DNA of 10,731 bases from JAEUIA01 sp034440255 (GTDB taxonomy: Bacteria > Planctomycetota > UBA1135 > GCA-002686595): positions 1 to 10,731 of the forward strand of contig JAWXBU010000257.1 of the NCBI GenBank assembly GCA_034440255.1, in the 5' to 3' direction. The notes under the pieces are model-generated. The model worked only from the letters and a program-made list of their open reading frames with translations, made no database searches and was not told the origin of the DNA. Made by a program: the position numbers and the translations under genes. Below are positions 1 to 5,868 of the stretch, piece after piece (position 1 is the stretch's first letter; the number at the start of each line of letters is the position of its first letter).

Positions 1-44
1 CGCGGTACACACACGATCAGCGGCCAGCGCGAACCGTCGTGGTT

Positions 45-105
45 GTGCCTGGCACCGTACGATCGGTCTGCCGTCGGCGAATCGGGAAGAAAAGTACCGG
101 GTACT
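45..105. repeat. Pair of related short palindromes (REP-like candidate)
   Basis: Two perfect inverted repeats sit 49 bases apart centre to centre: GTGCCTGGCAC at 45-55 and AGTACCGGGTACT at 93-105. Both fit one degenerate pattern, GT-R-CC-N-GG-Y-AC, so they look like diverged members of one family rather than chance palindromes. They lie in non-coding DNA just past the stop codon of the minus-strand PilZ gene. Paired short palindromes in 3' intergenic DNA are typical of REP-like elements mobilised by RAYT (Y1-type) transposases, but no transposase gene is visible here. Read on the minus strand, the 93-105 palindrome is followed by TTTTCTT, so it might also act as a weak terminator for the PilZ gene. 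The palindromes are seen directly; the REP and terminator roles are inference. Confidence 0.4.
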
Positions 106-122
106 GTATGCGGAAACTGGAC

Positions 123-407
123 TCAGCTCGGATCGAACTCGACGGCCCAACCGAAGCTGTCGCCGCGCATGCGTTGGGCGCGCACGAGGCGACCGTGGAT
201 CGTCTTCGAGGTGCCGTTTTCTTCGAGCTCGACCGTCACGCGCAGATCGCCTTCGCTGAAGAAGAGCACGCCCGTCGGCGAGACGTTGTCCGCGTGACCC
301 TCGAGTGCCTGCGTGTCGATCTTGAGCTTCACGTAGCCCCGGTTCGTCGCGCGGCGGTCGCGGCGTCGTTCGCCGGTTTCGGTGGTCATGTCTTCGAAGC
401 GCTTCAT
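123..407 (-). CDS. PilZ-domain protein, putative c-di-GMP receptor
   Basis: A 94-residue protein made almost entirely of a PilZ-like beta-barrel domain. The N-terminal basic stretch has several arginines, including R19-x-x-x-R23 (the RxxxR element). It is followed by N41-V-S43-P-T-G46, matching the [D/N]xSxxG element; together these are the c-di-GMP contacts in the PilZ family. The remainder alternates hydrophobic strands and ends in a G-W-A-V-E-F-type final strand, typical of stand-alone PilZ proteins. There is no signal peptide or TM segment, so it is probably a cytoplasmic adaptor. The frame stays open upstream to 581, but that extension is Arg/Pro-rich and unlike PilZ, so I chose the ATG at 405-407, with a weak GAGAGA upstream; an ATG at 387-389 is also possible. 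It lies 193 bases downstream of the TMTC-like gene on the same strand, and its target is not evident. Confidence 0.78.
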   Translation of the reverse strand: MKRFEDMTTETGERRRDRRATNRGYVKLKIDTQALEGHADNVSPTGVLFFSEGDLRVTVELEENGTSKTIHGRLVRAQRMRGDSFGWAVEFDPS

Positions 408-600
408 CGTGAATGTTCTCTCGTGTCTCGACGTTGGGTCGACCGCATCGGTCTCGAGCCTTTTTTTCGGCCGCGCGGGTGCCCGAGCTTGAGAACAGCT
501 GCGGCAGTCGAACCAGACCGCCCGATCCTGAGACACTCGCGTGCTGTACGGCCGCTTGGGGCGCGCTGTGTGCGGATTCACGAAGCCCCGGGGAGCGTCC
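408..600. other. Intergenic gap upstream of the PilZ gene
   Basis: This 193-base gap lies between two minus-strand genes. An open frame crosses it from 581, but its translation is basic and low in recognisable features. An A7 run on the minus strand (around 460-470) is the only striking element. I see no convincing terminator for the upstream gene and no clear sigma-70 promoter for the PilZ gene, although the gap is long enough to hold one. Confidence 0.4.
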
Positions 601-2679
601 TCAATTCAAGAGTGAGAGTGCACGCACCGCCGCCGCAAGATCGGCATCGGACGACGCCGCGTTTCCGAGTTCTGCGCGCTTCAAGTCGACGACGCGCTGG
701 TAGGCCTCGCGCGCGCGAACCGCATCGCCCAAGCGTGCGTGAGCATCGCCCAGATCGAGCAGCACGAGCGTCGATGTCGGATCCAACCGACGCGCCTTTT
801 CGAAAGCGACGAGGGCCTGTTCGACGCGACCGACCTGCACGAGGACCTCGCCGTACATCGCGTGTCGGCTCGCGCTGGCCGCGTCGATTTCGGTGAGCTT
901 CGCGAAGTAGGGCAAGGCTTCGTCCGCGCGACCGATCTCGGTCAAGATCACTCCGGCGCTCTCGAAGGCCTCGGGCAAGCGCTGTCCCGTGCGCCCGACG
1001 ATTTCGACCGCGCGCAACGCGTGTTCGAGCGCGACGGTCAAGTGTTGCTCGCGACGTTCGGGTTCATCGGCGGCGAGTTGACCGTGGATCTTCGCCGTTT
1101 GCGCGCACAGGCCGGCGTCGGGAACGAGGGCCAAGCCGTCGCGCGCGACTGCGAGTGCGTTCTCGAAGTTCGTCCTGCGTTCGTTCCCAGTGCGAGCAGT
1201 ACGCGCTCGATGCTCGTACTCGACCGCCAGACTGCGGCGAGCGGGCATGTCCGTCGGATCGATCGCGATGTCGTGCTTCCACAACGAGAGCGTGTCGCGC
1301 CACACGTGCGTTTGAACTGCAGTCGCACGCGCGAGGAACACGATCGAGAGGGCGACGACGATTCCACCGGCGATTCCGAGGAGGACTCCCCGCCGAAACG
1401 TGTGGAGCAAGAGACCCCCGATGCAGATGCAAAGCGGCAGCGTGCTCGTGTAGCTGTAGCGATCGGCGACCAGTTGCGATCCGGTCTGCACGAGGCCGAG
1501 CACCGGCGCGACGAGCATCGCGTAACAAGCGCACGCGACGCCGAGCTCCGGCGCGCGGCGACGCACGAGAAACAAGACGACTGCGACGATCAGCACGCCG
1601 ACGATCGCGACGACGAAGCGCGCTTCACCCGCATCGAGCGGCACGCGCATCGGATACAGGACCATCAAATCGTCGGGCCACAGCGTCTTCCGCACGTAGA
1701 ACGCGAGGCCGTAGAACGATTGCACGATGCGCGCCGACAGACCGTGCACGCCGGAATCCACCATCGCACCGGCCGTGCGTTGACCGAGGACCGCGACGAC
1801 ACCGGCTGCGAGCGCAACGGCGACAAAGGGCCATTTTTCAAGGACGGAAATGCGCACGCGAGCCCCGACTCCGTGCGTCGCGAAACGTTGCAACGGCCAC
1901 ACGTCCAGGATCACGAGAACGAGCGGAAACGCGAGCCCGAGTCCTTTCGAGAGCAAGCTCGCGGCGAAGGCGACGAGAGCCAGCCAATACCAACGTGTCC
2001 TCCCGGCGTCGCGGCGAACGTGCGCCAGCCAAGCCAGCGTCGCCAGCAGGAGAAAGAGCCCCGACAAGCAGTCGCGCCGTTCCGTGATCCAAGCCACCGA
2101 CTCGACGCGCAAGGGATGCAGCGCCCAGACGAGTGCGGTCAGCGTCGCCGCGCCGTTCTGCAAGATGCGCGAATTCGGGACGACTCGGATGTCGACCGGG
2201 CGCTCGATTCGGTCCGCAGCGAGCGCACTCCCGCGTGCGAGTGCAAGCTCGAACAACGCTCGCGCGACGAGGAACAGGCACACTGCCGACGCGCAGTGCA
2301 AGACGACGTTCGTGCGATGGTAGACGCGCGCGTCCATCCCGCCGATCGCGTGATCGATCGCGTAGCTCAGCCACGACAACGGCTGGTACGGCCCCATGTG
2401 GAACGTCGTGAACATCCACGCGAGGTTCTCGAGACCGAGCCCGCGCCACTCGCTGCGCTCGAGCAGGAGCTTGTCGTCGTCCCAACGCAACCAAGCGCCG
2501 TTCAGCGTCGGTTGAAAGACGAACCACGTCACCACGCCGACCGCGAGCGCGAGGCCAAGCGTCCAACTCGCAGAGGTGCTCTGCTCGAGCGGTGCGTCGC
2601 AGTTCGGCGCGACGTGGGCGGCGCGCTCGCGGGCGGTTTTTTGCGCGAGCGAGCGAGCGTTCGACTTGGACTTCCTCAT
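601..2679 (-). CDS. TMTC-like multi-TM protein with TPR tail, putative glycosyltransferase (divergent copy)
   Basis: A 692-residue polytopic membrane protein. After a basic N-terminus and a first TM segment (about 39-56) comes W66-D-D-D69 in the first extracytoplasmic loop, the place where GT-C glycosyltransferases and TMTC proteins keep catalytic or metal-binding acidic residues. Further family landmarks are YQPLSWLSYAID (98-109), N124-VVLH, LHPLRVESVAWITERRD (187-203), LEKWP (280-284) and GLVQTGSQLVADRYSY (395-410). About ten TM segments are likely up to residue 452. The C-terminal third holds three clear TPRs (about 569-670), preceded by a degenerate helical stretch (480-560). The expected role is transfer of a sugar from a lipid-linked donor to exported proteins or glycans. 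Compared with its divergent neighbour, it has an extra loop (about 145-175) and a more diverged N-terminal motif set. The start is the only sensible ATG; no strong Shine-Dalgarno is visible. Family placement is fairly firm, but activity and substrate are inference. Confidence 0.8.
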   Translation of the reverse strand: MRKSKSNARSLAQKTARERAAHVAPNCDAPLEQSTSASWTLGLALAVGVVTWFVFQPTLNGAWLRWDDDKLLLERSEWRGLGLENLAWMFTTFHMGPYQPLSWLSYAIDHAIGGMDARVYHRTNVVLHCASAVCLFLVARALFELALARGSALAADRIERPVDIRVVPNSRILQNGAATLTALVWALHPLRVESVAWITERRDCLSGLFLLLATLAWLAHVRRDAGRTRWYWLALVAFAASLLSKGLGLAFPLVLVILDVWPLQRFATHGVGARVRISVLEKWPFVAVALAAGVVAVLGQRTAGAMVDSGVHGLSARIVQSFYGLAFYVRKTLWPDDLMVLYPMRVPLDAGEARFVVAIVGVLIVAVVLFLVRRRAPELGVACACYAMLVAPVLGLVQTGSQLVADRYSYTSTLPLCICIGGLLLHTFRRGVLLGIAGGIVVALSIVFLARATAVQTHVWRDTLSLWKHDIAIDPTDMPARRSLAVEYEHRARTARTGNERRTNFENALAVARDGLALVPDAGLCAQTAKIHGQLAADEPERREQHLTVALEHALRAVEIVGRTGQRLPEAFESAGVILTEIGRADEALPYFAKLTEIDAASASRHAMYGEVLVQVGRVEQALVAFEKARRLDPTSTLVLLDLGDAHARLGDAVRAREAYQRVVDLKRAELGNAASSDADLAAAVRALSLLN

Positions 2680-2838
2680 GTGCGTCGCGGGTCGATCACA
2701 TCATCGCGAAAAGACGGGCAAGTCGAGGCGCAATCACCGACCGCGCCTCCAGCGTGGTGTCCCTTCGCTTCCGCTGCGTCGACAGTCGACACCACTTCGG
2801 AAGGTGAGTCACACGAGATAGAGTGTCGACGAGCCGTG
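2680..2838. promoter_or_regulatory. Divergent intergenic region with GTCGAC repeats
   Basis: This 159-base region separates the start codons of two head-to-head paralogs, so it must hold both of their promoters and 5' leaders. It contains a 13-base palindrome, GTCGACAGTCGAC (2778-2790), made of two GTCGAC blocks around a single A. A third GTCGAC lies at 2825-2830, about 9 bases before the plus-strand start. The arrangement could be an operator that coordinates or switches the two genes. TCGA-rich words are common in this genome, so chance is a real alternative. I could not identify credible -35/-10 pairs. Confidence 0.4.
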
Positions 2839-4905
2839 ATGAAAGCGACAGAACCCGATGCGCGCGGTCCGAGCAAGGTGGTCCGGCTCCTCACACTCCT
2901 CGGCCTCGTGATCGCGACGCTCGTCGCGTACGCCTCGATCCGCGATGCCCAGTGGATCTTGTTCGACGACCCGGCCTACGTCACGCGCAACAAGAACATC
3001 GCGAGCGGCTTCACTCTCGACGGTCTGCGCTGGGTGTTCGCACATCCGCACGGCGGCAATTTCCATCCGCTGACTTCGTTCTCGCACATGCTCGACTGCG
3101 AGTTGTTCGGTCTCGATCCGCGCGGGCCGCACATCGAGAACGTCGCTCTGCACGCACTCGACGCCGTGCTCTTGTGCCTCGTGTTGGCGCGTTTCACGGG
3201 AGCGTGGTGGAGGAGCCTCCTCGTCGCCGCGTTTTTCGCACTGCATCCCGCTCACGTCGAATCGGTGGCGTGGATTTCCGAGCGCAAGGACGTGCTGAGC
3301 ACGCTGTTCTTCTTGCTCACCTTGCTCGCCTACCAGCGTTGGACACAAAGGTCGTCGCGCAGTCGCTATGTGCTCGTCGCCGTGTTGTTCGTCCTCGGCC
3401 TGCTCGCGAAGCCGATGCTCGTGACTCTGCCGTTCGTGCTGCTGATCCTCGACGTGTGGCCGTTGAAGCGCGCGCGCTGGCCGCTCTTCGGAACTGGAAT
3501 GCTGCGCTTGTGGCTCGAAAAGTGGCCGCTTTTCGCGATCGCTGGCGTGTCCGCCGTGGCGACCTTCTTCGTGCAAAACGCGGCCGGAGCGGTGATGACC
3601 GCGCAGACCTTGTCGATCCCGCAGCGCATCGCGAACGCGCTCGCTTCGTACGGACGCTACTTGAAGTTGATCTTCGCGCCGCACGATCTCGCCATCTACT
3701 ACCCGCTCACGGACGGCTGGCCGATCGAGGAAGCGATCGGCGGTCTCGTCTTCATCGTCATCGCGACGACGATCGCCTGGTGCGTGCGTTCGAAGCGACC
3801 TTACGCGCTCGTCGGCTGGACGTGGTTCCTCGGCACGCTCGTGCCCGTGATCGGACTCGTGCAAGTCGGAGCCCAGGCGTATGCCGATCGCTACACGTAC
3901 ATCCCCTCGATCGGCATCGCGATCGTCGTCGTGTGGCTCGTCGCCGATTTCGTGGCCGATTCGCGCGCGGCTCGTGCAGCAGCCGGCGTCGTCGCCGCGT
4001 TCTTGCTCGGCTGGTGCGGCGTCGCCACCGCGCGACAGACGGCGTTGTGGAAGGACACGCGCACACTCTTCACGCATGCGCTCGCCGTCGCGCCACCCAA
4101 TGCCGTTGCCTATCAGAATCTCGGCAACGCGCTGTTGATGGACGGCGAGATCGACCGTGCGATCGAGTGCTTGCGCGAATCGCTGCGCATCATCCCGGAC
4201 TTCCCCGACGCAGAGAACAACCTCGGAACCGCACTCGGCATCCGGGGCCGGCACGAGGAAGCGATCCCGCACTTCCGCGCGGCACTGAGGACAGAGAACA
4301 CGGCTGAGATCCACCAGAACTTGGGCTGGTCCTTGGCGCAGTCGGGCCGCGGCGACGAAGCGATCGTCGAGTACGAGGCCGCCCTCGCGCTCGATCCCGA
4401 GTTCGCAGCGGCGCACGCCAAGCTCGGCGCAACTGTGATGGCACGCGGTCAGCTCGAGAGGGCCGAGCGCCACATCGTGCGCGCCCTCGCGCTCGACCCG
4501 AACGATGTCGAGACGCATCGATCGCTGGCGATTTTGCGCACGCAGCAGGGCCGCGTCGAAGACGGGATTCAGGCCTACCGTGGGGTCCTCGAACGCGCAC
4601 CAAACGACCTCGACGCGCTGAACAACATCGCGTGGATTCGCGCGACGCACGCCGACGGCGCGCATCGCGACGGGGTCGAAGCCGTGCACTTGTCCGAAAA
4701 GGCCCGCGATCTACCGCACGATCCCAATCACGTGCTCTTCAGCACGCTCGCGGCTGCCTATGCGGAAGCTGGGCGCTTCGAGGAGGCGGTGAAAGCGGGT
4801 GAACGCGCGGTCCAATTGGCCGACGAGGCCAAGGATTCGGACGCGGCACAACGCTTCGCCCAGCAACTCGCGAGCTACCGAGTCGGGCGGCCGTTTCACT
4901 ACTGA
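2839..4905 (+). CDS. TMTC-like multi-TM protein with seven TPRs, putative O-glycosyltransferase
   Basis: A 688-residue membrane protein, and the more canonical of the two divergent copies. The first TM (about 15-33) is followed by F42-D-D-P-A-Y-V and N51, the acidic-loop signature of TMTC-like proteins. Then come FHPLTSFSHMLD (75-86), H98-IEN-VALHALDA, FALHPAHVESVAWISERKD (133-151), LEKWP (226-230) and GLVQVGAQAYADRYTY (339-354). About ten TM helices extend to about 400. Seven TPRs follow (about 422-664), with the usual LG/A spacing and DP ends. Eukaryotic TMTC proteins O-mannosylate beta-sandwich domains; in bacteria the acceptor is generally unknown. The frame is open for 700 more codons upstream, but that part is antisense to the paralog, so the ATG at 2839 is chosen. 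A GTG at 2836 is in frame too, and the Shine-Dalgarno is weak. The gene ends ahead of a hairpin terminator. Confidence 0.85.
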   Translation: MKATEPDARGPSKVVRLLTLLGLVIATLVAYASIRDAQWILFDDPAYVTRNKNIASGFTLDGLRWVFAHPHGGNFHPLTSFSHMLDCELFGLDPRGPHIENVALHALDAVLLCLVLARFTGAWWRSLLVAAFFALHPAHVESVAWISERKDVLSTLFFLLTLLAYQRWTQRSSRSRYVLVAVLFVLGLLAKPMLVTLPFVLLILDVWPLKRARWPLFGTGMLRLWLEKWPLFAIAGVSAVATFFVQNAAGAVMTAQTLSIPQRIANALASYGRYLKLIFAPHDLAIYYPLTDGWPIEEAIGGLVFIVIATTIAWCVRSKRPYALVGWTWFLGTLVPVIGLVQVGAQAYADRYTYIPSIGIAIVVVWLVADFVADSRAARAAAGVVAAFLLGWCGVATARQTALWKDTRTLFTHALAVAPPNAVAYQNLGNALLMDGEIDRAIECLRESLRIIPDFPDAENNLGTALGIRGRHEEAIPHFRAALRTENTAEIHQNLGWSLAQSGRGDEAIVEYEAALALDPEFAAAHAKLGATVMARGQLERAERHIVRALALDPNDVETHRSLAILRTQQGRVEDGIQAYRGVLERAPNDLDALNNIAWIRATHADGAHRDGVEAVHLSEKARDLPHDPNHVLFSTLAAAYAEAGRFEEAVKAGERAVQLADEAKDSDAAQRFAQQLASYRVGRPFHY

Positions 4906-4971
4906 ATCCGCTCGACTTGAGACGCGGGTTCGAGCGTGGGGCGGGCTGGAGGTCTAGCCGCGCAGTCACCC

Positions 4972-4990
4972 GGCCTGGGCGCATCAGGCC
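4972..4990. other. Hairpin in convergent intergenic region
   Basis: GGCCTG (4972-4977) and CAGGCC (4985-4990) form a perfect 6-bp stem with a 7-base loop. No T-run follows on either strand, so it is not an intrinsic terminator on its own. Its stem is nearly the same as that of the next hairpin (AGCCTG/CAGGCT), so the two could also pair with each other. Confidence 0.4.
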
Positions 4991-4998
4991 AGCAAGTG

Positions 4999-5029
4999 AG
5001 CCTGAACTGCCCCTCAACAGGCTATTTTT
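4999..5029 (+). terminator. Probable intrinsic terminator for the plus-strand TMTC-like gene
   Basis: AGCCTG (4999-5004) pairs with CAGGCT (5018-5023) across a 13-base loop and is followed directly by ATTTTT (5024-5029). The layout fits Rho-independent termination of the plus-strand gene that stops 94 bases upstream, though the stem is short. The right arm overlaps the TAG stop codon (5022-5024) of the convergent minus-strand gene, so the two transcripts meet with no spare DNA. There is no equivalent T-run for the minus strand. Confidence 0.55.
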
Positions 5030-5546
5030 CGGGCTGGCCTAGGTTCGCACGCAACCAACCCAGCTCGTCCTTCAGGGCGGCAAAGGCCTTCATCTGCCCC
5101 TCGTCGGGTGAGCCGAGCTCGAACACGGCCTCCAGCATGCGCAACCGCTCATAGCGAGTGGCGTAGGTCGAGCCCGCGAACTGGGCGGGCATCGCCTCGG
5201 ATCCGCCGTACACCGGCACCAACGATTCCGGTTTTTCGATCGATCCGCCCGGCGGCAAGACAAGTGGTGGTTCGACCGGCTCTTCGACCGGCGGTTGAAC
5301 CTTGACGGGTACGCGCTCCGTGACCGCGGGCACGCCCTGGCGACCGTCGACAGCTGGGGTGACAGGGCGCTCAGGGCTCGTCAGCGTAGTCGCCGGGGCA
5401 GCCGGAGTGGGGTCGGACTGCGCCGCGGGGCTGGATTGGACGCCCACAGGCGTGACAGGCGGCCGCTCGCGCAGGAACCAAATCAGCGCGGCGATGAGAA
5501 CGACCACCGCCGCGACACCGATCTTCAGGCTCTTCCCGGAACTCAT
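5022..5546 (-). CDS. Membrane-anchored proline-rich protein of unknown function
   Basis: A 174-residue protein I do not recognise. It has a short positively charged N-terminus (K5, K8), one TM helix (about 9-25, rich in V/A/I/L), then R26-E-R28 and a long Pro/Val/Thr/Ala-rich linker (about 29-107). A compact C-terminal segment (about 125-172) looks helical and carries YERLRMLEAVFELG and a Trp-containing ending before the acidic/basic tail. The layout suggests a single-pass inner-membrane protein with a periplasmic extension that positions the small C-terminal domain away from the membrane, as in TonB-like or envelope-spanning linkers. No TonB box partner, LPxTG signal or catalytic motif is visible. 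It is convergent with the TMTC-like gene and divergent from the giant exoprotein gene. The start is the first ATG before the TM helix; the upstream Shine-Dalgarno is poor. The coding call is good, but the function is unknown. Confidence 0.65.
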   Translation of the reverse strand: MSSGKSLKIGVAAVVVLIAALIWFLRERPPVTPVGVQSSPAAQSDPTPAAPATTLTSPERPVTPAVDGRQGVPAVTERVPVKVQPPVEEPVEPPLVLPPGGSIEKPESLVPVYGGSEAMPAQFAGSTYATRYERLRMLEAVFELGSPDEGQMKAFAALKDELGWLRANLGQPEK

Positions 5547-5868
5547 CGGGCCAGTGTACCCCGAGCAGCGTGCGCTGAGCTCGAGTGAGCGTCAGGTGCC
5601 GCGGGCGGGCGGACCTCCGGCGCCTGGGCTGGGGCGCAAATCGACCGGAATCGCCCGTCCGGACCAGCACACGCAAAAAGCGTTTCCGTAGCGGAGGTGC
5701 GCCACGGGTGAGGATTTCGTGAAGAGTCGCCTAGCCTGATTCGGGGATCTGGTGAATACTGAGGACAGACCGTTCCCCCATTCTGCAGCGACTTCGTGTC
5801 GCATCAGTCTCTTCCTCCGCTCCCGGATCGTCCCCCAAGAGCCCCCACCAGCACAGGAGTGCTACATC
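5547..5868. promoter_or_regulatory. Non-coding leader and promoter region between divergent genes
   Basis: This 322-base region lies between the start of the proline-rich membrane protein gene (minus) and the giant exoprotein gene (plus), so it should contain both promoters. The part from about 5690 is less GC-rich than the coding DNA around it. A weak -10-like AATACT lies at 5755-5760, without a recognisable -35 at the expected distance. Small open frames here (for example 5592-5804 minus) have no start context or protein-like composition. I see no riboswitch-like structure and no terminator. Confidence 0.4.
5855..5859 (+). promoter_or_regulatory. Shine-Dalgarno site for the giant exoprotein gene
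   Basis: AGGAG ends 9 bases before the ATG at 5869. It is the best ribosome binding site in the window and fixes the start ahead of a clear signal peptide. Confidence 0.8.

Noticed and set aside
408..581. 58-residue N-terminal extension of the PilZ protein
   Set aside because: It is rich in Arg/Pro/Ser with no domain match, and the PilZ fold is complete from the ATG at 405-407.
39..896. 285-codon plus-strand frame across the PilZ gene and the end of the TMTC-like gene
   Set aside because: It is Arg-rich and antisense to two genes with clear family motifs.
739..2838. 700-codon upstream extension of the plus-strand TMTC-like frame
   Set aside because: It is antisense to the paralogous TMTC-like gene, and its translation is charged, low in hydrophobics and unlike any family. 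The real start at 2839 immediately precedes the first TM helix.
2809..4689. 626-codon minus-strand frame opposite the plus-strand TMTC-like gene
   Set aside because: The product is charged and repetitive (Arg/Asp/Glu/His), with no TM or TPR pattern. It is a shadow of the well-supported plus-strand gene.
5755..5760. AATACT as a -10 promoter element for the exoprotein gene
   Set aside because: The expected -35 position holds TAGCCT, a poor match, so a promoter call is not supported.
5592..5804. Possible 70-residue minus-strand gene upstream of the giant exoprotein
   Set aside because: It has no ribosome binding site or recognisable protein features, and it sits in the expected promoter region.
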